Origin: Actinospineispora eucalypti
GTDB lineage: Bacteria > Actinomycetota > Actinomycetes > Mycobacteriales > Pseudonocardiaceae
Reading direction: 5' to 3'
NCBI GenBank assembly: GCA_014208095.1
Contig: JACHMT010000002.1
Coordinates: 1,364,001 to 1,428,000, forward strand
Length of the DNA stretch: 64,000 bases
In this document: positions 51,315 to 59,721 of the stretch, in pieces
Position numbering within the stretch: position 1 is the first letter of the stretch
How the letters are laid out: every line of letters begins with the position of its first letter
Program-made: the position numbers and the translations under genes
The notes under the pieces: model-generated
Told to the model about the DNA's origin: nothing
The model's input: only the letters and a program-made list of their open reading frames with translations
Databases searched by the model: none

Positions 51315-51974
51315 TCAGGCGATGCCCTGCCAGGCGGACGTGGCGAACATGTCGTCCCAGCTGGGCAGGCCGGCGGAGGGCCGCATCCGGTGGACGAGGT
51401 CGGCGGGGAATGTCCCCGGCACGGCCTTGCTGGGCCTGGCGACCGCCTGGTCGATGATCGTTTCGGCGATGGCCTGTTCGATTCCCAAACGGGGATAGAC
51501 GGCGTGTACGGCCTCGGCCAGGCCGGGGGCCAGCTCGTCGGTCCGCTGGCCGAAGACGTCGATGAACGTGCCGGCCTGCAGCAGTCCGATCTCCGGGCGT
51601 TTGCGGTTCGGGATGCCCGGGGTGGTGTGCAGAGCGATGGCGTCCCACACGACCTCGATCCGGTCGCTGCTCATGCCGTGCTCCCGCAGGAACCGGACCG
51701 CGAGGTCGGCCCCGTCAACCTCGAAGCGGTCGGCGCCGTTGCCTTCTTCGGTCAGCCCGAGGTCGTGCAGGACGGAACCGACGAACAGCAGTTCCTCGTC
51801 GTAGTCGGCTCCCGCCTTGAGCCCCGACGCCTCGCCGGTCGCCCGGGCGAAGTAGAAGGCCCGAATGCTGTGGTTGGCCAGCGCCGTGGCCTCGATCGTC
51901 TGCGCGTACCGCCACGCCTCGCGGCAGAGCTCGGTATCGGGAATGTCCAGCGTGATGGAAGATTGGTCAGGCAT
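51315..51974 (-). CDS. HD-domain hydrolase (cyanamide-hydratase-like)
   Basis: 219 residues from ATG 51974. HD-type metal residues: NHSIRAFYFARA, LLFVGSVLHDLGL and VWDAIALHTTPGIPNRKRPEIGLLQAGTFIDVFG. This arrangement resembles the cyanamide hydratase/DDI-type HD proteins, which hydrate cyanamide to urea, although related proteins act on other small nitriles or have unknown roles. Divergent from a small cupin gene. Confidence 0.78.
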   Translation of the reverse strand: MPDQSSITLDIPDTELCREAWRYAQTIEATALANHSIRAFYFARATGEASGLKAGADYDEELLFVGSVLHDLGLTEEGNGADRFEVDGADLAVRFLREHGMSSDRIEVVWDAIALHTTPGIPNRKRPEIGLLQAGTFIDVFGQRTDELAPGLAEAVHAVYPRLGIEQAIAETIIDQAVARPSKAVPGTFPADLVHRMRPSAGLPSWDDMFATSAWQGIA

Positions 51975-52057
51975 AGGACGAGCCTGCTGCGGATACCTGG
52001 AAGGCAGCAAGGACGCGCATCCCACGTTTTCGGACATCGGCGAGGAGTGATCGGAAC

Positions 52058-52402
52058 ATGCGGAAACTCTCTCTGGACGCGCTCGCGCGCGAGCAGCTCG
52101 AGGTCGCCAAGAACAGCTCGAGCCACCGAGGCGCGCGCACCGTGTTCGGGGGCCACGAGCACATGCTGAGACAGACCCTCATCGCGCTCGACGCCGGCAG
52201 CCAGCTCGCCGAGCACGACAACCCGGGCGAGGCGACCCTGCACGTGCTGCGCGGGAGGGTGCGGCTCAGCTCCGGAGAGGAGTCCTGGGACGGCCGCCAG
52301 GGTGACCTGCTCATCGTCCCCCAGGCGCCGCACAGCCTGGAAGCACTCGAACCCGCCGCGGTGCTGCTCACCGTGGCGAAGAGCCGCGACCGCCAAGGCT
52401 GA
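52058..52402 (+). CDS. Small cupin protein
   Basis: 114 residues: LRQTLIALDAGSQLAEHDNPGEATLHVLRGRVRLSSGEESWDGRQGDLLIVPQAPHSLEALEPAAVLLTVAKS. Cupin motif 1 (EHDNPGEATLHVLRG) and motif 2 (GDLLIVPQAPHS) present. Resembles quercetinase-like single-domain cupins. Next gene is the TetR regulator, 57 bp on. Confidence 0.85.
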   Translation: MRKLSLDALAREQLEVAKNSSSHRGARTVFGGHEHMLRQTLIALDAGSQLAEHDNPGEATLHVLRGRVRLSSGEESWDGRQGDLLIVPQAPHSLEALEPAAVLLTVAKSRDRQG

Positions 52403-52429
52403 TCCCCCACGATCCCGCCGAACCACGGA

Positions 52430-52445
52430 TGGAACGATCGATCCA
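52430..52445. promoter_or_regulatory. TetR operator, copy 1 (own promoter)
   Basis: TGGAACGATCGATCCA, 14 of 16 bases palindromic, 14 bp before the TetR start. The identical 16 bases recur at 61807-61822 before the monooxygenase gene, so the TetR protein is the likely common regulator. Confidence 0.75.
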
Positions 52446-52459
52446 GTAGGCTGGCGACG

Positions 52460-53086
52460 GTGAGTGAACACTCCGAGCCGGCGACCACGCCCAGGCGGAC
52501 CTCGCCCACCCGGGAGCGCCTGGTCCGGGAGACCGCCGCGCTCCTCGAGCGACGGGGATACCAGGCGACGGCGGTCAAGGAGATCGTGCGCGCGGCCGAC
52601 GTCACCACGAGCTCGCTCTATCACCACTTCCCGGGCGGCAAGGAGGAGCTCGCGGCCAGCGCGCTGGCCTACGCCGGAGAGCGCTTCGCCGCCCTGCTGC
52701 GCACGGCACTGGCCAGCGAGGAGCGCACCCCGGACGCGATCGCCGCCTGCGCGAACGACCTGGCCACGGACCTTGCCTCGACCCACTGGACCGACGGCTG
52801 CCCGGTGGCGGTGACCGCCCTGGAGAGCGTGAGCGACGCTCCCCTGCTCCGGACGACCTCAGCCCGGATCCTCCTGGAATGGCAGGAGATCATTGCCGGG
52901 CGCCTGCAATCGGCCGGCCTGGACGGCCCGGCGGCGGCCGATTTGGCCTGCACGGTGCTCTCCGCGCTCGAGGGGGCCGAGCTGCTGAGCCGGGTGACCG
53001 CCGATCCGTCGCCGCTGCACACCACCGGCCGCTACCTCGCCCGGCTGGTGTCCTCGGAGCTTGCGGCAAGCCACGCCTCCGCCTAG
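52460..53086 (+). CDS. TetR/AcrR-family regulator
   Basis: 208 residues from a GTG. HTH RERLVRETAALLERRGYQATAVKEIVRAADVTTSSLYHHFPGGKEELAASAL, a helix 3 typical of the LmrA/YxaF-like subgroup; C-terminal DGCPVAVTALESVSDAPLLRTTSARILLEWQEIIAGRL. The perfect sequence repeat of its putative operator at 61.8 kb suggests that it controls the distant monooxygenase as well as itself. Gene directly precedes the PLP decarboxylase (73 bp). Confidence 0.9.
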   Translation: MSEHSEPATTPRRTSPTRERLVRETAALLERRGYQATAVKEIVRAADVTTSSLYHHFPGGKEELAASALAYAGERFAALLRTALASEERTPDAIAACANDLATDLASTHWTDGCPVAVTALESVSDAPLLRTTSARILLEWQEIIAGRLQSAGLDGPAAADLACTVLSALEGAELLSRVTADPSPLHTTGRYLARLVSSELAASHASA

Positions 53087-53115
53087 GGTTCCTTTCATTC
53101 CAGCACATAATTATT

Positions 53116-53129
53116 TTGTGCTAGCACAA
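53116..53129. promoter_or_regulatory. CTAG-box operator, decarboxylase promoter
   Basis: TTGTGCTAGCACAA, a perfect 14-bp palindrome in an A/T-rich patch, 30 bp before the decarboxylase start. Related boxes (GTnCTAGnAC core) occur in pairs at 58044-58079 and 61701-61734. Confidence 0.75.
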
Positions 53130-53159
53130 TCGCGACTCACGCTTGAAGGGCAGTGGCTG

Positions 53160-54593
53160 ATGCGGGACGGCGAATCCGCGCGGAGGATGCTGCACGGCGT
53201 CGTGGACCAGCTGGTCGACGCCTGGCGGATTCGGCCCGAGCACGGCGTCACGCCCGTCGACGCCGACGCGACCGAGATCCGCGGCTGGCTCGACCGGTAC
53301 CCGCTCGACCAGGCGCACGACATCGAGGATGTGGTGCCCGACCTGCTCGCGGCGCTGGACCGCTGGACCGTGCACACCGACCACCCGGGCTACTTCGGGC
53401 TGTTCAACCCCACTCCGACCTGGGCCGGGGTGGCCGGCGAGCTCATCGCGGCGGCGGTGAATCCCCAGCTCGCGGCCTGGAGCCACGCGCCGTTCGCGGT
53501 CGAGGCGGAGCAACGCTGCGTCGACCTGTTGGCCGCCCGGCTGGGCCTGCCTGGCACCGCCGGCGGTCACCTGACCAGCGGCGGCGCCGAGGCCAACCTG
53601 ACCGCCGTGCTGACCGCGCTCACCCAGGCGTTCCCCTCGTACGCGACCCACGGCCTGCGGGCGGTCGATGCCGCGCCGGTGTTCTATGCGAGCACGGAGT
53701 CGCACCTGGCCTGGCTCAAGATCGCCCACGCCACCGGGCTGGGACGCGAGGCGTGTCGCCTGGTCCCGGCCGACGACCGGGGCCGGCTGGACCCGGCCGT
53801 GCTCGAGGCCGCCGTCGCGGAGGACCGGCGGAGTGGAAGGGCGCCCTTCCTCGTGGTGGCCACCGCCGGCACCACCGGCGCCGGCGTGATCGACCCTCTG
53901 CCGCGGATCACCGACGTCGCCCGGGCGGCCGGCCTGCGCGTTCACGTGGACGCGGCATGGGCCGGCGCGGCCTGCCTCTCGGACCGCCTGCGCCCCGTGC
54001 TGGACGGCATCGAGCGCGCCGACACGGTCACCGTGGACGCGCACAAGTGGCTTTCGGTCCCGATGGGCGCCGGGATGTTCCTCACCCGGGACCGCGCGGA
54101 GCTGGGCTCGACGTTCAGCGTGTCCACCTCGTACATGCCGGCTCGGGTCGATGACACCGCCGACCCCTACACCACGACCAACCAGTGGTCGCGCCGTTTC
54201 GCCGGCCTGAAACTCTGGCTGAGCCTGCTCGCCCACGGCGTCGCCGGCTACGGCGCCCAGATCGAGCGCGACACCGAACTCGGCCGGTTGCTGCACGCGG
54301 AGGTGACCCGGGCCGGATTCCGGGTCATCAACGACACCCCGCTACCGGTTGCCTGCGCGACGCACCCCGACGCCCCCGACGACGCCGAGGAGTCCTGGCG
54401 CTGGCACTGCGACGTCGCCGCGCGCATCAACGCCTCCGGAGCGGCGTGGGTGAGCCCCGTGCGGTTCTGTGGCCGGCCCGCGCTGCGGGCCTGCGTCATC
54501 AGCTGGCGTACCGGCCCCTCGGACATCACCCGCCTGGGCCGGGCCATGGCGGAGGCCATCCAGCTCACCTCACCGGACCGGCTCTCCCGGTAG
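53160..54593 (+). CDS. Group II PLP-dependent amino-acid decarboxylase
   Basis: 477 residues from ATG 53160 (GAAGGG nine bases upstream). Family motifs: HPGYFGLFNPTPTWAGVAGELIAAAVNPQLAAWSHAPFAVEAEQ, TSGGAEANLTAVLTAL, the PLP aspartate in VHVDAAWAGAA and the Schiff-base Lys in DAHKWLSVPMGAG (about residue 296). Same family as aromatic-L-amino-acid, tyrosine, histidine and glutamate decarboxylases. It would release CO2 and an amine, which could feed the copper amine oxidase 5 kb away. Substrate (aromatic versus other) not decidable. A CTAG box precedes it. Confidence 0.9.
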   Translation: MRDGESARRMLHGVVDQLVDAWRIRPEHGVTPVDADATEIRGWLDRYPLDQAHDIEDVVPDLLAALDRWTVHTDHPGYFGLFNPTPTWAGVAGELIAAAVNPQLAAWSHAPFAVEAEQRCVDLLAARLGLPGTAGGHLTSGGAEANLTAVLTALTQAFPSYATHGLRAVDAAPVFYASTESHLAWLKIAHATGLGREACRLVPADDRGRLDPAVLEAAVAEDRRSGRAPFLVVATAGTTGAGVIDPLPRITDVARAAGLRVHVDAAWAGAACLSDRLRPVLDGIERADTVTVDAHKWLSVPMGAGMFLTRDRAELGSTFSVSTSYMPARVDDTADPYTTTNQWSRRFAGLKLWLSLLAHGVAGYGAQIERDTELGRLLHAEVTRAGFRVINDTPLPVACATHPDAPDDAEESWRWHCDVAARINASGAAWVSPVRFCGRPALRACVISWRTGPSDITRLGRAMAEAIQLTSPDRLSR

Positions 54594-54600
54594 CCCCGGC

Positions 54601-55878
54601 TCAGGACCGGGCCAGGTGGGCGGCCCGGGCGGCCATGCCGGCGTGCCGGGGGTCGGCGATGGGCAGCGCGTGGGCCAGCCGCTCGGCCAGCTCGAGGTCG
54701 TCCGCGCCGGCGCGGGTCTCGGCCAGCAGCCACATGGCTTCCACGTCACCGGCGTCCAGGACGGCGCGGCGCACGGTCGCGGCGAGCAGTTCCCGCTCCT
54801 CGACCACCGCCGGCGCCTCGGAACCCGGTAGCAGCTCGCCGGTGTAGGCCGCGACGGCCCGCCGGACCCGGCCCGCGCGCAGCTCGTCGCGCACGCGCAG
54901 GAAGTCCGCGTCCAGCGGGGCGGACAGCCGGTACGGCCCGGAGCCGAGCACCGACGGGCCGAGACGCGTGCGCAGGCGGTGGATCTCGGCCCGCGCGGTG
55001 ACCGGGTTGCCCCGCTCGCCGTACACCTCGGTGGCCAGTTGCTCGGCGCTCACGCCGGCCGGGCGCAGGGCCAGCAGCGTGAGCATGTCGGCGTGCCGCG
55101 CGCTGAGGCGGATCAGACGCCCGTCGAGCCCCGCGACCGGCGGCCGGCCGAGAAACCGCAGCACGAGATGGTCGGGCGGGGCTGCCCGGCTGGCCACCGG
55201 CGCCCCCAGAACCGGGGCAATCAGGGCACCGCGGGCCCGCAGCTGATCCCGCAGGAACCCCTCGGCGAGCTTTGCCGCGGCGCCGACCAGGGCCATGGTC
55301 GAGGGGTGGAACCCTCGCGCGGGGCCGGTCAGGTCGACGACGCCGATGATCCGCCCGGTGTCCGGGTCGTGCACCGGGGCGGCGGCGCAGGTCCAGGCGT
55401 CGTAGCGGCGGACCAGGTGTTCGGCGGAGTGGATCCGCACCGATGCGCCCTCGGCCAGCGCGGTGCCCATCGCGTTGGTGCCGATCGCGTCCTCGGACCA
55501 GCGGGTGCCCTCGGTGAGGCCGACGTCTTCGGCCGGTCGCAGCAGGGTGTGGTGCCCCTCGCGCCAGAGGATGTGCCCGCCCTCGTCGGTAACGATCATC
55601 ATGTGGACCGCGTCGTCGGCCAGCAGCGTCTCGCGCAGCAGCGGCAGAGTCGCCGCCAACGGGTGCCCCGCGCGGATCTCCGCCGTCTGTTGGCGGTCGA
55701 AGGCGATGGGCGGGCCGTCACCGCGTTCGGGATCGACCCGGGCGGCCAGCGAGCGGCGCCAGGACTCGAACACGACCGGCCGCGCCCTGGCCCGAGGCAG
55801 CGCCCCGGCGATCACGCACTCGCGGATGTCCGCGAGCTGCCGGGCTGTCCGCACCGGCTCCCGGGCCGGCCGCCTCAC
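54601..55878 (-). CDS. GAF-domain regulator, AcoR-like without sigma-54 module
   Basis: 425 residues from GTG 55878. The N-terminal half is the sensory part of AcoR-type regulators (VFESWRRSLAARVDPERG, GHILWREGHHTLLRPAEDVGLTEGTRWSEDAIGTNAMGTALAEGASVRIHSAEHLVRRYDAWTCAAAPVHDPDTGRIIGVVDLTGPA, a GAF domain). There is no AAA+ sigma-54 domain; the C-terminal part carries a wHTH-like region (SARHADMLTLLALRPAGVSAEQLATEVYGERGNPVTARAEIHRLRTRLG), as in actinobacterial relatives. Last gene of a five-gene operon, so it likely autoregulates the pathway. Confidence 0.85.
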   Translation of the reverse strand: MRRPAREPVRTARQLADIRECVIAGALPRARARPVVFESWRRSLAARVDPERGDGPPIAFDRQQTAEIRAGHPLAATLPLLRETLLADDAVHMMIVTDEGGHILWREGHHTLLRPAEDVGLTEGTRWSEDAIGTNAMGTALAEGASVRIHSAEHLVRRYDAWTCAAAPVHDPDTGRIIGVVDLTGPARGFHPSTMALVGAAAKLAEGFLRDQLRARGALIAPVLGAPVASRAAPPDHLVLRFLGRPPVAGLDGRLIRLSARHADMLTLLALRPAGVSAEQLATEVYGERGNPVTARAEIHRLRTRLGPSVLGSGPYRLSAPLDADFLRVRDELRAGRVRRAVAAYTGELLPGSEAPAVVEERELLAATVRRAVLDAGDVEAMWLLAETRAGADDLELAERLAHALPIADPRHAGMAARAAHLARS

Positions 55879-56111
55879 CCGGAGCCGGCGGCCAGTACCC
55901 GCTTCGTCGAGGCCGGGTACTTGTCCAGGAGCGCGGTGGGTCGGGACGGGCGGTGGGTGAACGAACCCCCGCAGTTGGGGCAGACTCCGCGCAGCTCCTG
56001 GGCGACGCACTGGTCACAGAAGGTGCACTCGAAGCTGCAGATCATCGCGCCGCCCTGGTCGGCGGGCAGGTCTCGGTCGCAGCGTTCACAGTTGGGGCGC
56101 ATTTCGAGCAT
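55875..56111 (-). CDS. DUF1272 zinc-ribbon protein
   Basis: 78 residues: MLEMRPNCERCDRDLPADQGGAMICSFECTFCDQCVAQELRGVCPNCGGSFTHRPSRP. Four CxxC-type pairs (CERC, CSFEC/CDQC, CPNC) fit the DUF1272 family, likely a double zinc ribbon. Overlaps the monooxygenase gene upstream by 26 bp and the regulator by 4 bp. Role unknown. Confidence 0.9.
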   Translation of the reverse strand: MLEMRPNCERCDRDLPADQGGAMICSFECTFCDQCVAQELRGVCPNCGGSFTHRPSRPTALLDKYPASTKRVLAAGSG

Positions 56112-57168
56112 GGGCTGGTTCCTCCTTCGACGTGGCCGTCGGTGTGGTCGCCGGTGTGGTCGTCGCCTTCGCGGCGCGCGCGACCGCGTCCACGGTGGCT
56201 TCGAACGCCTCGGTGGCCGACTGCCCGATCGCCGGATAGGGATAGGCGGTGAGCTCGGTAAGGCCACTGTCGCACAGCCGCAGCAGGGCGTCGGCGATGT
56301 CGCCGGCGTTCCCCGACGCGGTGAAGGCGTCGATCATGGCGTCGCCGATGGCCGGCGCGGCCGCCTCGGGTGTGCCGGCCTGCCAGGCCCGCTCGAGTGC
56401 GTGCGCCTCCCGTTCGAACCCGGCGGTGCTGAAGATCTTCCGATAGGTGTTGAGCCGGCCGTAGTAGATGAGCGTCTCGCGGGACGCGTCCCGGGCGCGC
56501 TCGCGGTCGTCGTGCACACAGGTGAACACGTAGGTCGAGGCGGCGATCGCGGAAGGCTGCCGGCCGGCCTCGACGGCGGCCGCGTGGACCTCGCTCAACG
56601 CGGATCGGATGATCGCCTTCGAGGCGAGGATGAGGATCACCCCGTCGGCGGCCCGTCCGGCCAGCCGGAGGGCCTGTGGCCCGGTCGCGGCCAGGTAGAT
56701 CGGCACCCTGCTGTCCGGCGCGGGATGGCTGAGCTGGGCTCCCCGCAGGTTGAACACGGTGCCGCTGTAGTTGACCACATCGCCGGCCAGTGCGGCGCGC
56801 ACGATGTCGATGGTCTCCTCGATGCGGGCCAGCGGCCGCTCGTAGGTCAACCCGTGGCGGTCCCGCACCACGGCCCGGTGGCCCGGCCCGAGGCCGAGCA
56901 GGAACCGGTCGGCGCCCAGTTCCTCGAGCACGTTGGCGCCCATCGCGACCAGCCAGGGGCTGCGGTTGAACACCGGCAGGATGCCCGCGCCCACCCGGAT
57001 CCGGGACGTGCTCATCAGCAGCGCGGCCAGGGTCGCGAAGGCCTCACCGCCGCGACCTTCGGCGACCCACACCCCGTCGAGGCCGGCGCGTTCGGCGTGC
57101 CGGGTGATGTCGATCATCTGGGTGATGTTCAGCTGGACCTCGGCCGGGAAGGCGACAGCGTGGCGCAT
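56086..57168 (-). CDS. Luciferase-like (F420/FMN) oxidoreductase
   Basis: 360 residues. Barrel motifs: HAERAGLDGVWVAEGRGGEAFATLAALLMSTSRIRVGAGILPVFNRSPWLVAMGANVLEELGADRFLLGLGPGHRAVVRDRHG, IYLAATGPQALRLAGRAADGVIL. Similar to MER/F420-dependent LLM enzymes. The last 40 residues (TPATTPTATSKEEPAH...) are low complexity. Third gene of the operon SnoaL/PNPOx/LLM/DUF1272/GAF regulator, with ATGA overlap to the PNPOx-like gene that may bind or supply flavin. Confidence 0.88.
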   Translation of the reverse strand: MRHAVAFPAEVQLNITQMIDITRHAERAGLDGVWVAEGRGGEAFATLAALLMSTSRIRVGAGILPVFNRSPWLVAMGANVLEELGADRFLLGLGPGHRAVVRDRHGLTYERPLARIEETIDIVRAALAGDVVNYSGTVFNLRGAQLSHPAPDSRVPIYLAATGPQALRLAGRAADGVILILASKAIIRSALSEVHAAAVEAGRQPSAIAASTYVFTCVHDDRERARDASRETLIYYGRLNTYRKIFSTAGFEREAHALERAWQAGTPEAAAPAIGDAMIDAFTASGNAGDIADALLRLCDSGLTELTAYPYPAIGQSATEAFEATVDAVARAAKATTTPATTPTATSKEEPAHARNAPQL

Positions 57169-57644
57169 CAGACCTCCCGCCCCTCGGGGTCCCGGTGGTA
57201 GCCGTAGTTGTCCTGCCACATGGCGTGGACCTGGTCCGACGGGGTGTCGGTGAACAGGTAGACCGGGCTGTCGACCGGGCGGACCTCGGTCACCGCGATG
57301 CGCACCGCCGCCCGGACCGGGTAGTCGTGCCCGAGCCCCTGGCCGACGACGGCGAGCACCTCCGGGTCGTCGACCACCCGGCCGGTGCCCTTGATCCGGT
57401 ACCCCCGGCGCAGGAAGGGGTCGACCAGGTTGATCTCCAGCCGCGGGTTGGTACGCAGGTTCGCCACGGTCCGAGGCGAGGCCATGTCGGCGAACGCCAG
57501 TTCGTGCTCGGACAGGACCTTCAGCGACCCCTTGGGGCTGAGGTTCGGCTCGCCGTCCGGGCCGACGGTCGCCACGTAGCACAGGCGCTGGTACTCGATG
57601 AACGCGCGCACCGCGCCGGTGACCGGGCCTTCGTGGCCGGTCAC
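57168..57644 (-). CDS. Pyridoxamine-5'-phosphate oxidase-like (split-barrel) protein
   Basis: 158 residues from GTG 57644: FIEYQRLCYVATVGPDGEPNLSPKGSLKVLSEHELAFADMASPRTVANLRTNPRLEINLVDPFLRRGYRIKGTGRVV ... PVYLFTDTP. FMN/F420-binding split barrel of the PNPOx-like family. Overlaps genes on both sides (GTGA, ATGA). It may be an F420- or FMN-dependent reductase partner for the monooxygenase downstream. Confidence 0.87.
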   Translation of the reverse strand: MTGHEGPVTGAVRAFIEYQRLCYVATVGPDGEPNLSPKGSLKVLSEHELAFADMASPRTVANLRTNPRLEINLVDPFLRRGYRIKGTGRVVDDPEVLAVVGQGLGHDYPVRAAVRIAVTEVRPVDSPVYLFTDTPSDQVHAMWQDNYGYHRDPEGREV

Positions 57645-58030
57645 GACACCACCTTGCGGTAGGAGCGCTTGCCGGTGACCTTGCCGGCGTCCAGGCTGAG
57701 GATGTCGCAGGCCTGGTAGTTGAGCTTCTTGCCCTCGCCGTTGGTCCCGGTGACCAGGACCTCCATGGTCAGGTGCGTCGGCGCCGCGTGGTAGCGCACC
57801 ACCTCGTAGTGGATGTCCGGGATCGCGGTGAACACCGCGCCGATCGCCTCGCGGAGGGCCTCCCGACCGGTGTAGGTGCGGCCCCACGGTTCCGAGCCCA
57901 CGGTGAACTCCCAGAACCCGTCCCCGCTGAACGTGGCGATCGCCGCCTCGACGTCGTGGTCGTTCCACGGCGCCAGGAACTCCGCGCACAGCCGGTCGGG
58001 GTCGTAGCCCAGGTCAGTCCGAGCCGACAT
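57641..58030 (-). CDS. SnoaL-like / NTF2-fold protein
   Basis: 129 residues starting MSARTDLGYDPDRLCAEFLAPWNDHDVEAAIATFSGDGFWEFTVGSEPWGRTYTGREALREAIGAVFTAIPDIHYEVVRYH. ATG 58030 was chosen because GGAGG lies five bases upstream; ATG 58042 is also in frame. SnoaL-like proteins are cyclases, hydrolases or isomerases. First gene of the five-gene operon directly downstream (on the minus strand) of two CTAG boxes. Confidence 0.85.
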   Translation of the reverse strand: MSARTDLGYDPDRLCAEFLAPWNDHDVEAAIATFSGDGFWEFTVGSEPWGRTYTGREALREAIGAVFTAIPDIHYEVVRYHAAPTHLTMEVLVTGTNGEGKKLNYQACDILSLDAGKVTGKRSYRKVVS

Positions 58031-58043
58031 CATTGCCTCCATT

Positions 58044-58079
58044 TTGTTCTAGTACATACTTTATTCTGTGCTAGCTCAA
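58044..58079. promoter_or_regulatory. Paired CTAG-box operators, five-gene operon promoter
   Basis: TTGTTCTAGTACAT (58044-58057) and CTGTGCTAGCTCAA (58066-58079), centres 22 bp apart (two helix turns), in an A/T-rich patch upstream of the SnoaL-led operon. Half-sites match the perfect palindrome at 53116. Confidence 0.75.
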
Positions 58080-58112
58080 TAGAGCCAGAGGGTTTGGGGC
58101 CGCGCAAGGCGG

Positions 58113-59426
58113 CTATCCCAGCTCGGCCGCGCGGGTCTCGTCCAACAGGGCCGTGCAGACGAACGCGATGGCCGAAAGCACGACGATGTAGCCGGAGATG
58201 GCCAGCGTGCTCCCGCTGGCCTGCTGGAGCGCGACTCACACCAGCGGCGAGATCGCCCCGCCGACCAGCGCGCCGAGCTGGTAGCCGAGGGAAGCGCCGC
58301 TGTAGCGGATCTCGGCGCCGAAGAGCTCGGCGAAGAACGCCGCGAGCGGGCCGTACATCATGGCCAGGATGCACTGCCCGACCACCAGGGCGACGGCCAT
58401 GGCGGCGGTGCTGCCCGAGTCGGCCAGCCAGAACAGCGGGAACGCCCAGAGGGCGGTGCCGACGGTGCCGGCGAGGTAGACCGGGCGCCGGCCGATCCGG
58501 TCGGAGAGGGCCGCGAACCCGGCCAGCGCCGGGATCTGCGCCAGCGCGGCGACCGCCAGCGCGAGCAGCATGGCGCCTCGGCTGAGCCCGACGGTGGTGG
58601 TGCCGTAGGACAGCATGTAGGTGATGTAGATGTAGAACGTCGCGTTCACCACGGTGAAGGCGCCGCCGGCGAGGACGACCCGGCGCCAGTGCCGGCGCAA
58701 CACCTCCAGAACGGGCGAGCGCCGCGCAGTGGCGTCGGCGGCGGCCAGGCGTTGCAGCCGCTGGAACGCGGGGGTGTCGTCCAGGGTGTTCCTGGCGTAG
58801 AGCGCCACGGCGACCAGCCCGGCACTGGCCAGGAAGGGCACGCGCCAGCCGTAGCTGTCGAACGAGGCGGGGTTCATCGTGGTGCCGACCAGGAAGAACG
58901 CGACCACGCCGAGCAGCACCCCCATCGGCACACCGATCTGGGCGAAGCTGCCGTAGAAGCCGCGCCGCGAGCTGGGCGCGTGCTCGGTGGCGAGCAGCAC
59001 CGCGCCGCCCCACTGCCCGCCCACGGCCAGCCCCTGGGTGAAGCGGAGCAGGGTGAGCAGCAGCGGCGCGGCCACACCGATCTGCCCGTAGGTGGGCAGC
59101 ACGCCGATCAGCACGCTGGCCGCCGCCATCGTGAGCAGGGCCGCGACGAAGGCGCGTTTGCGGCCGACCCGGTCGCCGAGGTGACCCCAGACGATTCCGC
59201 CGATCGGGCGGGCCAGGAACCCGACGCCGAGCACCGCGAACGAGGACAGCAACGCGATGAACTCGTCGCCGGCCGGGAAGAACAGGCGGGGAAAGACCAG
59301 GGCGGCCGCGGTGCCGAAGAGGAAGAAGTCGAACCACTCGACGCTGGCGCCGACCAGGCTCAACCCGGCAATTCGGCGGATCTCACCGGCCCGTAACGGA
59401 GGGGCGGACTGCTGGCTCACGCTCAT
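58113..59426 (-). pseudogene. MHS-family MFS transporter interrupted by a stop codon
   Basis: From ATG 59426 (GGAGACC upstream) the frame reads a normal metabolite:H+ symporter (LSLVGASVEWFDFFLFGTAAALVFPRLFFP, FLARPIGGIVWGHLGDRVGRKRAFV) for 396 residues, to a TGA at 58236-58238. In the same frame the reading continues VALQQASGSTLAISGYIVVLSAIAFVCTALLDETRAAELG to TAG at 58113, which is the expected last helix and tail. A single nonsense mutation thus removes the final helix. The transporter of this catabolic cluster is probably inactive unless the stop is read through. Confidence 0.82.
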
Positions 59427-59489
59427 TGAGGTCTCCAGGTTTTGATACAGGTGTCCCACTGCATGGATTCTCGAAATGTGTCGCGGAAC

Positions 59490-59508
59490 CGAATGGAATT
59501 ACCATTCG
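59490..59508. promoter_or_regulatory. Palindrome upstream of the MFS gene
   Basis: CGAATGG-AATTA-CCATTCG, perfect 7-bp arms, 64 bp before the MFS start. On the plus strand it is followed by GCCTTTTT, so it could instead act as a terminator for plus-strand read-through. Confidence 0.55.
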
Positions 59509-59534
59509 ATGCCTTTTTGGTCCTCGATGCACCT

Positions 59535-59706
59535 TGCCGACTTGACGAACTGGAACACCCCGATCGACCAGCCCTGCGCCCAGCCGCGCAGCGCGAGGCC
59601 GAAATGCGGCGGTGGACTTGCCCTTCATCTCGCCGGTGTGCACGACCACGAGCGGGCGATTGCGGCGTTCTCGGGTGGTGAGCCCGTCGTCGGGGATCTC
59701 GGCGAC
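59535..59706 (-). pseudogene. cobO: Frameshifted fragment of cob(I)alamin adenosyltransferase
   Basis: The minus strand encodes IPDDGLTTRERRNRPLVVVHTG, EMKGKSTAAF, then after one extra T (AAA at 59602-59604 on the plus strand) GLALRGWAQGWSIGVFQFVKSA. This is the N-terminal P-loop region of CobO/BtuR (VVVHTGxxKGKSTAAFG...VFQFVKSA). Homology ends there; the rest of the gene is missing. A clear relic carrying both a frameshift and a truncation. Confidence 0.82.
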
Positions 59707-59721
59707 CCGCCCGCGCGGCGC

